DNA of 64,000 nt from DASZHJ01 sp963735465 (lineage in GTDB: Bacteria; Pseudomonadota; Alphaproteobacteria; ATCC43930; CGMCC-115725): contig CAVTLA010000001.1 in assembly GCA_963735465.1 (NCBI GenBank), positions 2,480,001-2,544,000 of the forward strand. The letters run 5' to 3'. Below, piece after piece: positions 1 to 7,958 of this stretch (within the stretch, counting starts at the first letter, position 1; each line of letters begins with the position of its first letter). Below the pieces are notes generated by a model. It did not search any database, was not told the origin of the DNA, and saw only the letters and a list, made by a program, of their open reading frames with translations. The translations under genes were made by a program, and so were the position numbers.

Positions 1-120
1 GGCCCAGACCGTGTGATCCATGCCGGCGCCGTGCAGGAAGACTGCCGTCGGCAGCTTCGGATCGAAGTCGCGCCCGCCGGTTCCCGCGAGGACGCGCCTG
101 CCCGCAACGCTGAGCTCCAT
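1..120 (-). CDS. Alpha/beta hydrolase, N-terminal fragment
   Basis: Reading the minus strand from the ATG at 118-120 gives 40 residues before the window edge, so the C-terminus is missing. The fragment contains FLHGAGMDHTVW, the HG-x-G oxyanion-hole motif that follows the first core strand of alpha/beta hydrolases. The catalytic Ser, Asp and His lie outside the window, so substrate cannot be judged. It begins 7 bp after the metY stop codon and runs in the same direction, so the two are probably cotranscribed. Confidence 0.7.
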   Translation of the reverse strand, partial: MELSVAGRRVLAGTGGRDFDPKLPTAVFLHGAGMDHTVWA

Positions 121-127
121 GCGCGTG

Positions 128-1441
128 CTACTCCGCCGCCCGTGGCAGCGACTTCTGCGCGGCCCGAAGCGCCTGCCCGAGATCCTCGAGGATGTCGTCA
201 GGCTCCTCCAGCCCGACCGAGAGGCGGATCATGTCCTCGCCGATGCCGGCGGCGGCGAGCTGCTCGGCGCTGAGCTGCTGATGCGTGGTGCTGGCGGGAT
301 GGATGACCAGGGTCTTGGCGTCGCCGACATTGGCGAGGTGAGAGATCAGCTTCACGCTGTCGATGAAGCGCTTGCCGGCGGGCCGTCCGCCCTTGATGCC
401 GAAGCTCACGATCGAGCCGGCGCCCTTCGGCAGGATCGTCCTGGCCAGGGCGTGATCGGGATGGCTCTCGAGCTCCGGGTGGATCACCCACGCGACCGCA
501 GGGCTCTTGGCAAGGAACGCCAGCACCCGCCGGGTATTCTCGATGTGCCGTGCCATGCGCAGCGGCAGGGTCTCGACGCCCTGCAGGATATGGAACGCGT
601 TGGTCGGGCTCATGCAGGCGCCGAAATCGCGCAACCCTTCGGCGCGCGCCCGCATGATGAAGGCCTGGGGCCCGAACTCCTCGGCGAAGTCGATGCCGTG
701 ATAGCCCGCATAGGGCTCGCTCAGCGTCGGGAACTTCCCCGAAGCATTCCAGTCGAAGCGGCCGCCGTCGATCAGCACGCCGCCGATGGCGACGCCGTGG
801 CCACCCAGCCACTTGGTGGCGGAATGCATGACGAGATCGGCGCCGAGATCGAGCACGCGGCAGAGGTAGGGCGTGGCGAAGGTGGCATCGATGAGGAGCG
901 GCAGCTTCGCCGCGTGCGCGACCGCGGCCACTTCCGGCACGTTCAGCACCTCGAGGCCGGGATTGCCCAGGATCTCCGCGAAGACGAGGCGCGTCTCCGG
1001 CCGGATCGCCGCGGCGAAGGCGGTGGGGTCGCGGGGATCGACGAAGCTCGCCTCGATGCCGAAGCGCGGCAGGGTGAGCTTCAGCAGGTTGACCGAGCCG
1101 CCGTAGAGCGAGGTGGCGGCAACGATGTGGCCGCCGGCCCCCATCAGGGTCGCGATGGCGAGGTGAAGCGCCGCCTGGCCGCTCGCGGTGCAGATCGCGC
1201 CGACGCCGCCCTCCAGCGCCGCCAGGCGCTCCTCCAACACCGCCACGGTGGGATTGGCGATGCGGGAATAGATGAAGCCCGGCTCCTCCAGATTGAAGAG
1301 CGCCGCCGCATGGTCGCTGTCGCGGAAGACGTAGCTGGTGGTCTGGTAGATCGGCACCGCGCGCGCGCCGGTGACGGGGTCCGGCCGCTGGCCTGCGTGC
1401 AGGCTGAGGGTGGAGAAGCCGGGAAACTTGACCTCGGGCAT
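128..1441 (-). CDS. metY: O-acetylhomoserine aminocarboxypropyltransferase
   Basis: PLP-dependent Cys/Met-metabolism enzyme that makes homocysteine from O-acetylhomoserine and sulfide in methionine synthesis; cytoplasmic. The protein is 437 residues, the usual MetY length. Visible motifs are the N-terminal STLSLHAGQ, the YSRIANPT substrate/PLP segment near 58-65, and SATKW with the PLP lysine at about 210. I chose the ATG at 1441 because a GAGG lies upstream and the protein then starts at the family's usual point; an ATG at 1471 would add 10 residues. It is followed by a hydrolase gene. MetZ (O-succinylhomoserine sulfhydrylase) is the main alternative, but the length favours MetY. Confidence 0.9.
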   Translation of the reverse strand: MPEVKFPGFSTLSLHAGQRPDPVTGARAVPIYQTTSYVFRDSDHAAALFNLEEPGFIYSRIANPTVAVLEERLAALEGGVGAICTASGQAALHLAIATLMGAGGHIVAATSLYGGSVNLLKLTLPRFGIEASFVDPRDPTAFAAAIRPETRLVFAEILGNPGLEVLNVPEVAAVAHAAKLPLLIDATFATPYLCRVLDLGADLVMHSATKWLGGHGVAIGGVLIDGGRFDWNASGKFPTLSEPYAGYHGIDFAEEFGPQAFIMRARAEGLRDFGACMSPTNAFHILQGVETLPLRMARHIENTRRVLAFLAKSPAVAWVIHPELESHPDHALARTILPKGAGSIVSFGIKGGRPAGKRFIDSVKLISHLANVGDAKTLVIHPASTTHQQLSAEQLAAAGIGEDMIRLSVGLEEPDDILEDLGQALRAAQKSLPRAAE

Positions 1442-1529
1442 GGGCGACCTCGCGGGCTCGCGACGAGGCATCCACCTTACACGAGAACGCGGGACGCCGT
1501 CCCGGAGGGCCGGCTTCCCATTGAAAGTG

Positions 1530-1573
1530 AAAAAATGTGCTGCGGTGGCCGAGCGGCTGATCGCCGCCGCACA
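1530..1573 (-). terminator. Candidate intrinsic terminator or attenuator upstream of metY
   Basis: On the minus strand a G/C-rich hairpin (outer arms TGTGC and GCACA, then GCGG pairing with CCGC after one mismatch) is followed directly by six T residues. It lies after the DUF1192 gene and before metY, so it may end DUF1192 transcription or attenuate metY. The inner part of the fold is imperfect. Confidence 0.45.
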
Positions 1574-1636
1574 GACCCTACCCGCTACCCCTTAACGGCG
1601 ACTGAAACCTCAAATGCTGTCTAATCCCGGCGTTTC

Positions 1637-1819
1637 TCAGCGCTTGAACAGCGCCTCGGCGCCGGTCTTCTGGGCGCGTTTGCGGGCGATCTCGCCGCGG
1701 GCGCGCTCGATCTCGGCCTCGAGGCCGGCGATGTAGATCTCCAGTTCCGCCACCGCCAGGGGCGAGAGATCCTTGGGCGGCGCCTTCTTGCGCAGCGGGA
1801 CCAGATCTTCCTCGTCCAT
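1637..1819 (-). CDS. DUF1192 family small protein
   Basis: A 60-residue protein starting MDEEDLVPLRKK with the acidic/basic N-terminus of DUF1192, a small alphaproteobacterial family of unknown function. The second half is an amphipathic helix rich in E, A and R, probably a short coiled coil. The ATG at 1817-1819 is preceded by a good GGAGG. It is divergent from the quinone oxidoreductase gene. Confidence 0.8.
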   Translation of the reverse strand: MDEEDLVPLRKKAPPKDLSPLAVAELEIYIAGLEAEIERARGEIARKRAQKTGAEALFKR

Positions 1820-1938
1820 TGCCACCTCCAAACGACGTGCGGCCCGGATTTTGCTCGCCTGTTGCCAGTCTGGCGCGATCCAGCTAGACACGCAATCCGT
1901 CCACCTGCCCGCCCGTGAAATCCCGCACAGGAAGCCCC

Positions 1939-2940
1939 ATGAGCACCCTCCCGCAGACCATTACCGCTATCGAGATCACCCAGCCCGGTGGACCCGAAGT
2001 CCTGAAGCCGACGACCCGGCCGATGCCGATGCCAGGCATGGGAGAGGTGCTGGTGGAGGTGAAGGCGGCGGGCGTCAACCGGCCGGACATGCAGCAGCGC
2101 GCGGGCCACTACGATCCGCCGCCGGGCGTCTCCGACATTCCCGGCCTGGAGATCGCCGGCCGCATCGTCTCGGTGGGTCTCGGCGTTCCCAATCTCAAGG
2201 TGGGCGACGAGGTCTGCGCCCTGGTGGCGGGTGGCGGCTATGCCAGCTACTGCGTGGCGCCGGCGCCGCAAACTCTGCCGATCCCCAAGGGCCTCACCCT
2301 GGTCGAGGCGGCGGCGGTGCCGGAAACCTTCTTTACGGTCTGGACCAACGTCTTCGAGCGCGCCCGGTTTCAGCCCGGCGAGACATTCCTGGTGCACGGC
2401 GGCTCCAGCGGCATCGGCACCACGGCGATCCAGCTCGCCAAGGCGCTCGGCGCCCATCAGGTCTTCGCCACCGCGGGCAGCGTCGAGAAGTGCCGCGCCT
2501 GCGAGGAACTCGGCGCCACGCGCGGCATCGACTACAAGCTCATGGACTTCGTGAAGGTCGTGAAGGAGATGACCGGCGGTCGCGGCGTCGACGTCATCCT
2601 CGACATGGTCGGCGGCGACTACATGCAGAAGAATCTGAGCGCCCTCGCCATGGAGGGACGGCTGGTCAACGTCGCCTATCTCAAGGGCCCCAAGGTCGAG
2701 ATCAATTTCGGACCGGTGATGCAGAAGCGCCTCACCATCACCGGCTCGACGCTCCGTCCGCGCACGGTGGAACAGAAGGGCGCGATCGCCGCCGCCCTCC
2801 GCCGCACCGTGTGGCCGCTCCTGGAGCAGAAAAAAGTGAAACCGGTGATCTACCGGACCTTCCCCTTCGCCGAGGCGGCGGAAGCCCATCGGTTGATGGA
2901 AAGCTCCCAGCACATCGGGAAGATTGTGCTCACGATCTGA
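1939..2940 (+). CDS. NAD(P)H quinone oxidoreductase, PIG3-type MDR
   Basis: A 333-residue zinc-independent medium-chain dehydrogenase/reductase. These cytoplasmic enzymes reduce quinones or enones with NADPH. It has the N-terminal GroES-like half (AGVNRPDMQQRAGHY) and a Rossmann half with HGGSSGIGTTAIQ for cofactor binding. It lacks the cysteine-rich structural zinc loop, which fits the quinone oxidoreductase branch (PIG3/TIGR02824-like). The ATG at 1939 has AGGAAG just upstream; an earlier in-frame ATG at 1915 has no ribosome binding site. The true substrate is unknown. Confidence 0.87.
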   Translation: MSTLPQTITAIEITQPGGPEVLKPTTRPMPMPGMGEVLVEVKAAGVNRPDMQQRAGHYDPPPGVSDIPGLEIAGRIVSVGLGVPNLKVGDEVCALVAGGGYASYCVAPAPQTLPIPKGLTLVEAAAVPETFFTVWTNVFERARFQPGETFLVHGGSSGIGTTAIQLAKALGAHQVFATAGSVEKCRACEELGATRGIDYKLMDFVKVVKEMTGGRGVDVILDMVGGDYMQKNLSALAMEGRLVNVAYLKGPKVEINFGPVMQKRLTITGSTLRPRTVEQKGAIAAALRRTVWPLLEQKKVKPVIYRTFPFAEAAEAHRLMESSQHIGKIVLTI

Positions 2941-2962
2941 GCCCCTTCCCTCCCGGGGGGCG

Positions 2963-2980
2963 AGAGGCTATATAGCCTCT
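2963..2980. promoter_or_regulatory. Perfect 18-bp palindrome upstream of trcR
   Basis: AGAGGCTATATAGCCTCT is its own reverse complement, with TATATA at its centre. It sits 23 bp after the quinone oxidoreductase stop and about 80 bp before the trcR start. It could be an operator overlapping a -10 element, or a small hairpin; there is no T-tract to support a terminator. Confidence 0.4.
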
Positions 2981-3059
2981 ATCCCTGCCCTGAACCGTGT
3001 TCGCAGCTGGCGCCTGAAAAGCCAGAAATGCGAGGTTCTACAGACATTTAGGAGGCATT

Positions 3060-3650
3060 ATGGAGCTGCCGTTGATGCCGAAGGCGACGGCCGTCTGGCT
3101 GGTCGAGAATACGGCGCTCACATTCGAGCAGATCGCGGAATTCTGCGGTTTGCACGCGTTGGAGGTGCAGGCCATCGCTGACGGAGAGGTTGCGGCGCAG
3201 ATGGTCGGCCTCGACCCCGTGGCGAACGGCCAGCTCACCGCCGAGGAGATCCGGCGCTGCGAGGCCGATCCGGCGCTGCGTCTGAAACTGTCGGAGCAGG
3301 CACAGACCGTGCCGCTGGTGAAGCACAAGGGGCCGCGCTATACGCCGATCTCCAAGCGCCAGGACAAGCCCGACGCCATCGCGTGGCTGCTGAAGAACCA
3401 TCCCGAGCTCAGCGACGGACAGATCTCGAAGCTGGTGGGCACGACGAAGCCGACCATCGCCGCGGTGCGCGACCGGACGCACTGGAATGCGCCCAACATC
3501 AAGCCGCGCCATCCCGTGGCGCTCGGCCTTTGCACGCTGCCGGAATTGGAAGCGGCGGTCGCGCGCGCCAGCAAGGGCAAGAAGCGCGCCGTGGTGGATG
3601 ACATCGCCGCTCCCGTCACCGGCGAGAGCGACAGTACGGCGGCGGAGTAA
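3060..3650 (+). CDS. trcR: DUF1013 family cell cycle regulator TrcR
   Basis: A 196-residue protein of the DUF1013 family, described in Caulobacter as TrcR, a cell-cycle transcriptional regulator associated with RNA polymerase. The start has MPKATAVWLVENTALTFEQIA, and the central part (DKPDAIAWLLKNHPELSDGQI) ends in a helix-turn-helix-like KLVGTTKPTIAAVRDRTHW. A strong AGGAGG precedes the ATG. Function is inferred from the family; it is nearly universal in Alphaproteobacteria, which supports the assignment of the organism. Confidence 0.88.
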   Translation: MELPLMPKATAVWLVENTALTFEQIAEFCGLHALEVQAIADGEVAAQMVGLDPVANGQLTAEEIRRCEADPALRLKLSEQAQTVPLVKHKGPRYTPISKRQDKPDAIAWLLKNHPELSDGQISKLVGTTKPTIAAVRDRTHWNAPNIKPRHPVALGLCTLPELEAAVARASKGKKRAVVDDIAAPVTGESDSTAAE

Positions 3651-3707
3651 TCTGCCTCACATCCACGTGTCTTGAGCCTCCGCCGTCGATGCCGCCATAA
3701 GGCGTCG

Positions 3708-4184
3708 ATGCGCGGAAACTCTCACGCGGGAAGACGATCGGTGCGCCGTATCTTTTGTGTCGCGGTGCTGGCTGCGCTGCTCGCGCTCCGGACGCAGGGC
3801 GTCGCCGCCGATTCCGGCCTCGCCGGGATCTGGCTCACCGGCAACGACACGGCACAGGTAGAGATCTCCGATTGCGCCGGCAAATTGTGCGGCACCATCC
3901 TCTCTCTGCGCGAGCCCCTGGACGAGGCCGGCCAGCCCAAGACCGACAAGCGCAATCGCGACGTCTCCCTGCGCGCGCGGCCGATCGTGGGATTGCCCAT
4001 CCTGCTGAATTTCGTACGGCTCGGACCGAAGCGCTGGGGCGAGGGCACGATCTACAATCCCGAGGACGGCGACACCTACAAGTGCACGCTGAGCCTGGAC
4101 GAGCCCGACACCCTGACCGTGCGCGGCTATGTCGGCATCCCCCTCTTCGGCAAGACCCAGATCTGGCATCGCGTCGCGGAGTAG
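3708..4184 (+). CDS. DUF2147 family secreted protein
   Basis: About 158 residues. An N-terminal signal peptide (basic start, hydrophobic FCVAVLAALLALR, cleavage near GVAA) is followed by the DUF2147 domain: GIWLTGNDTAQVEISDC, then LCGTI, and a C-terminal GYVGIPLFGKTQIWHR. The family is periplasmic or outer-membrane associated and its function is unknown. A GTG at 3741 has a better spaced GGGAAG and would leave a compact signal peptide, so the true start may be there. Confidence 0.78.
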   Translation: MRGNSHAGRRSVRRIFCVAVLAALLALRTQGVAADSGLAGIWLTGNDTAQVEISDCAGKLCGTILSLREPLDEAGQPKTDKRNRDVSLRARPIVGLPILLNFVRLGPKRWGEGTIYNPEDGDTYKCTLSLDEPDTLTVRGYVGIPLFGKTQIWHRVAE

Positions 4185-4207
4185 CGGCGAGACCGGGATG
4201 AGCGCAA

Positions 4208-4320
4208 GTGCGTCCTTCGACGCGCTCCCTCCGGTCGCTTGCTCAGGATGAGGCGCTTTTTCTTCGTGCCAGAAAGAAATCTCCTCATCCTGGGCAAGCG
4301 GAGCGCGTCGAAGGACGCAC
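4208..4320. repeat. 113-bp dispersed hairpin repeat, copy A
   Basis: Inverted repeat with arms at 4208-4253 and 4283-4320 that fold into a long stem. The left arm carries an extra 8 bases (around CCCTCCGG). The loop contains GCGCTTTTTCTTCGTGCCA. The reverse complement of this unit recurs at 18597-18709 with about 90% identity over 113 bp, loop flank included. It resembles REP/MITE-like non-coding repeats; it sits between convergent genes. Confidence 0.85.
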
Positions 4321-4347
4321 AGCGCCTCTGCGACAAAGCGCTTCTTC

Positions 4348-6252
4348 CTACTCGCTCTTCCCGGTATACCCCGCGCCTTTGAGGTCGTCGGATATCTCCT
4401 CGAGGATGGCGGGATCGTCGATGGTGGCGGGCATGCGGTAGTCCTCGCCATCGGCGATCTTGCGCATGGTGCCGCGCAGGATCTTGCCGGAACGCGTCTT
4501 CGGGAGGCGCTGCACCACCAGCGCGGTCTTGAAGCTCGCCACCGGTCCGATGCGCTCACGCACCAGCTTCACCGCTTCCGCCGCGATCTCCTGGGGCGGC
4601 TTCTTCACGCCGGCCTTCAGCACCAGGAACCCGATCGGCACCTGGCCCTTCAAGGCGTCGTGCACGCCGATGACGGCGCATTCCGCGACGTCGGGATGGG
4701 ACGCCAGCACCTCCTCGATGCCGCCGGTGGAGAGACGGTGGCCCGCAGTGTTGATGATGTCGTCGGTGCGCGTCATCACGAAGACGTAGCCGTCCTCGTC
4801 GATGTAGCCGGCGTCGGCGGTCTGGTAGTAGCCGGGATACTCGTCGAGATAGGACTGCCGGAAGCGGTCGTCGGCGTTCCAGAGCGTCGGCAGCGCGCCC
4901 GGCGGCAGCGGCAGCTTGAGCGCCAGGGCACCGATCTCGCCGCGTTTCACCTCGTGTCCCTCGGGGTCGAGGACGTGGAGGTTCCAGCCCGGCATCGGCT
5001 TGGTGGAGGATCCCGGCTTCACCGGCATGAGCTCGATGCCGGCGGGATTGGCGGTGATCGGCCAGCCGGTCTCGGTCTGCCACCAGTGATCGATGACGGG
5101 CACCTTGAGCTGCTGCTGCGCCCATTCCACGGTGGGGGGATCGGCGCGCTCGCCGGCGAGGAAGAGCCCGCGCAATTTCGAGAGATCGTATTTGCGGATC
5201 AGGGCGCCATCGGGATCGTCGCGGCGGATGGCGCGGAACGCCGTCGGCGCGGTGAAGAGCGCCACCGCCCCGTGCTCGGCGACGATGCGCCAGAACACGC
5301 CGGCATCCGGCGTCCCCACCGGCTTTCCCTCGAAGAGGATCGAGATCGCGCCATAGATCAGCGGCGCATAGACGATATAGGAGTGCCCGACCACCCAGCC
5401 CACGTCGGACGCGGTCCAGAACGTCTCGCCAGGCTTGATGCCGTAGATGTTCGCCATCGACCAGTGCAGCGCCACCGCGTGACCGCCATTGTGGCGCACG
5501 ATGCCCTTGGGGATGCCGGTCGTGCCCGAGGTGTAAAGGATGTAGAGCGGATCCGTCGCCGCCACCGGCACGCAGGCCGCGGGCGTCGCCGCGGCGACGA
5601 TCTCCTGCCAGTCGTGGTCGCGGCCCTTGACCAGGGACGCCGACGCCTGCGGCCGCTGCAGGATGACGCAGGCGGATGGCTTCGCAGTGGCGAGATCGAT
5701 CGCGGCGTCCAGCAGCGGCTTGTAGGGAATGACCCGCTGCACCTCGATGCCGCAGGACGCGGCGAGAATCACCTTCGGCTTCGCGTCGTCGATGCGGGTG
5801 GCAAGCTCCGGCGCCGCGAAGCCGCCGAATACAACGGAGTGGATGGCGCCGATGCGCGCGCACGCCAGCATCGCCATGGCGGCTTCCGGCACCATGGGCA
5901 TGTAGATGAGGACGCGGTCGCCCTTGACGACGCCGAGGCCCGCGAGCGCGCCGGCGAGCAGCGCCACCGCGTCGCGCAGCTCCCGGTATGTAAACTTCCG
6001 GATCACGCCGGTGACGGGACTGTCGTAGATCAGCGCCGTCTGCTCGGCGCGGCCGCCCGCCACATGGCGGTCGAGGGCGTTCCAGCAGGTGTTGAGGCGC
6101 CCGCCCTTGAACCACAGCGTGAAGGGCGCGCGGCTCTGGTCCAGCACCTGGTCCCAGCGGCGCTCCCAGTCGATCGCCGCCGCCGCCTCGCCCCAGAATC
6201 CTTCGGGATCCGCGAGCGAGCGGCGGAACACCTCGTCGTAGCGGCCGGTCAT
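4348..6252 (-). CDS. prpE: Propionate--CoA ligase
   Basis: A 634-residue ANL-superfamily acyl-CoA synthetase that activates propionate (or acetate) through an acyl-AMP. It has the acetyl-CoA synthetase N-terminal domain (FTLWFKGGRLNTCWNALDRH), the P-loop-like YTSGTTGIPKG, WWQTETGWPI for adenine binding, the hinge TADAGYIDEDGY, and the catalytic lysine in PKTRSGKILR near the C-terminus. Length and N-terminal wording match PrpE rather than Acs. It is divergent from a second acyl-CoA synthetase gene. No methylcitrate-cycle genes are nearby, so the metabolic role is inferred. Confidence 0.88.
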   Translation of the reverse strand: MTGRYDEVFRRSLADPEGFWGEAAAAIDWERRWDQVLDQSRAPFTLWFKGGRLNTCWNALDRHVAGGRAEQTALIYDSPVTGVIRKFTYRELRDAVALLAGALAGLGVVKGDRVLIYMPMVPEAAMAMLACARIGAIHSVVFGGFAAPELATRIDDAKPKVILAASCGIEVQRVIPYKPLLDAAIDLATAKPSACVILQRPQASASLVKGRDHDWQEIVAAATPAACVPVAATDPLYILYTSGTTGIPKGIVRHNGGHAVALHWSMANIYGIKPGETFWTASDVGWVVGHSYIVYAPLIYGAISILFEGKPVGTPDAGVFWRIVAEHGAVALFTAPTAFRAIRRDDPDGALIRKYDLSKLRGLFLAGERADPPTVEWAQQQLKVPVIDHWWQTETGWPITANPAGIELMPVKPGSSTKPMPGWNLHVLDPEGHEVKRGEIGALALKLPLPPGALPTLWNADDRFRQSYLDEYPGYYQTADAGYIDEDGYVFVMTRTDDIINTAGHRLSTGGIEEVLASHPDVAECAVIGVHDALKGQVPIGFLVLKAGVKKPPQEIAAEAVKLVRERIGPVASFKTALVVQRLPKTRSGKILRGTMRKIADGEDYRMPATIDDPAILEEISDDLKGAGYTGKSE

Positions 6253-6332
6253 GGCGTTCTCGCTCCCTCGCGGGATAGTGCGGCAATCACCCGGCCTTGT
6301 GAAGCCGCCCGTCGGCGGGCCAAGATGGTGCC

Positions 6333-7958
6333 ATGACGAATCCCTACGAGACCGGCCTCGATCGCACCGCCGCCAATTTCGTGCCGCTGAGCCCGCTCAC
6401 CTTTCTGGAGCGCGCGGCGGCGGTCTATCCGAAGCGGACCGCGGTCATCCACGGCGATCGCCGCTACAGCTGGGCGGAGACACGCGCGCGCTGCCAGCGT
6501 CTTGCCAGCGCGCTCCGGCGCCGCGGCATCGGCCATGGCGATACCGTGGCGGTCATGGCGCCCAACATTCCGGAGACGCTGGAAGCACACTTCGGTGTGC
6601 CGATGGCAGGCGCGGTGCTGAATGCCCTCAACATTCGTCTCGATGCCGAGACCATCGCCTTCATCCTGGCCCACGGCGAGGCCAAGGTACTGATCACCGA
6701 CCGCGAGTTCTCGCCGGTGATCGCGGCGGCGCTGGCGCGCCTCGAGCGCAAGCCCCTGGTGATCGACATCGACGACGCGCTGGCGGTGGGCGGCGAGCAC
6801 CTGGGCGCTCTCGATTACGAGGCTTTCCTCGCCGAGGGCGATCCCGCCGATCCCGGGCTGCAGCCCGCCGACGAATGGGACGCGATCGCCCTCAACTATA
6901 CCTCGGGCACGACAGGCAACCCCAAGGGCGTCGTCTATCACCACCGCGGCGCTTATCTGAACGCGATCGGCAACATCCTGACATGGTCGATGCCGTCCCA
7001 TCCGGTCTATCTCTGGACCCTGCCGATGTTCCACTGCAACGGCTGGTGCTTCCCATGGACGGTGACGGCGCTGGCGGGTACGCACGTATGCCTGCGCCGG
7101 GTGGAGGCGAAGCCGATCTTCGACGCCATCGCCGACCGCGGCATCACCCACCTCTGCGGCGCGCCCATCGTGATGAACATGCTGCTGAATGCGCCGCCGG
7201 AAGCGCGCCGGCCGCTGCCGCGCAAGGTCGAGCTGATGACCGCTGGCTCGGCGCCACCCGCCGCGGTCATCGAGGGCATGGAGAAGCTCGGCTTCGGCAT
7301 CACCCACGTCTACGGCCTCACCGAGGTCTACGGACCCGCGGTGGTCTGCGCCTGGCACGACGAATGGAACGCGCGGCCCGCGGCAGAGCGCGCCAATCTC
7401 AGGGCGCGCCAGGGCGTGACATATCCCGTGCTCGAGGAGCTGATGGTCGCGGACGCGACGACGCTGCAGCCGGTGCCGCGCGACGGCGAGACCATGGGCG
7501 AGGTGTTCCTGCGCGGCAACATCGTGATGAAGGGCTATCTCAAGAATCCCACCGCCACGGACGACGCCTTCGCCGGCGGCTGGTTCCACACCGGCGATCT
7601 CGGTGTCTGGCATCCCGACGGCTACATCGAGCTCAAGGACCGCTCCAAGGACATCATCATTTCCGGCGGCGAGAACATCTCCACCATCGAGGTGGAGGGC
7701 GTGCTCTATCGCTATCCCGCGGTGCTGGAAGCCGCCGTCGTCGCGCGCCCGGACGAGAAATGGGGCGAGACACCCTGCGCCTTCGTCACGCTGAAGCCCG
7801 GCTCGCAAGCCACCGCCGAAGACCTCATCGCCTTCTGCCGCGAGCGCCTCGCGCGATTCAAGGTGCCGAAGACCGTGGTCTTCGGGCCCCTCCCCAAGAC
7901 CTCCACCGGCAAGGTGCAGAAATTCACGCTGAGAGAGCAGGCGAAGGCGCTGGGCTAG
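6333..7958 (+). CDS. Acyl-CoA synthetase, DmdB-like ANL enzyme
   Basis: A 541-residue AMP-forming acyl-CoA ligase. Motifs are YTSGTTGNPKG, YGLTEVYGP, TGDLGVWHPDGYIEL and the C-terminal lysine in PKTSTGKVQK. The overall wording resembles the medium-chain/methylmercaptopropionate (DmdB) branch, but the acyl substrate cannot be read from sequence. It diverges from prpE over an 80-bp gap, and its stop overlaps that of the next gene: the palindrome CTAG serves both strands. Confidence 0.85.
   Translation: MTNPYETGLDRTAANFVPLSPLTFLERAAAVYPKRTAVIHGDRRYSWAETRARCQRLASALRRRGIGHGDTVAVMAPNIPETLEAHFGVPMAGAVLNALNIRLDAETIAFILAHGEAKVLITDREFSPVIAAALARLERKPLVIDIDDALAVGGEHLGALDYEAFLAEGDPADPGLQPADEWDAIALNYTSGTTGNPKGVVYHHRGAYLNAIGNILTWSMPSHPVYLWTLPMFHCNGWCFPWTVTALAGTHVCLRRVEAKPIFDAIADRGITHLCGAPIVMNMLLNAPPEARRPLPRKVELMTAGSAPPAAVIEGMEKLGFGITHVYGLTEVYGPAVVCAWHDEWNARPAAERANLRARQGVTYPVLEELMVADATTLQPVPRDGETMGEVFLRGNIVMKGYLKNPTATDDAFAGGWFHTGDLGVWHPDGYIELKDRSKDIIISGGENISTIEVEGVLYRYPAVLEAAVVARPDEKWGETPCAFVTLKPGSQATAEDLIAFCRERLARFKVPKTVVFGPLPKTSTGKVQKFTLREQAKALG

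Noticed and set aside
1536..1600. GGTGGCCGAGCGG resembling a tRNA-Ser D-arm
   Set aside because: No T-arm (GGTTCGAATCC-like) or acceptor stem follows; the sequence is part of a hairpin.
20..1624. Long plus-strand open frame opposite metY
   Set aside because: It lies antisense to metY, has the Arg/Ala/Gly-rich composition of a shadow frame in GC-rich DNA, and shows no domain.
1442..1636. SAM-II riboswitch in the metY leader
   Set aside because: I found no stretch resembling the conserved SAM-II core, only a hairpin followed by T residues.
4660..6336. Long plus-strand frame opposite prpE
   Set aside because: Antisense shadow, rich in Arg, Gly and His, without any recognisable motif.
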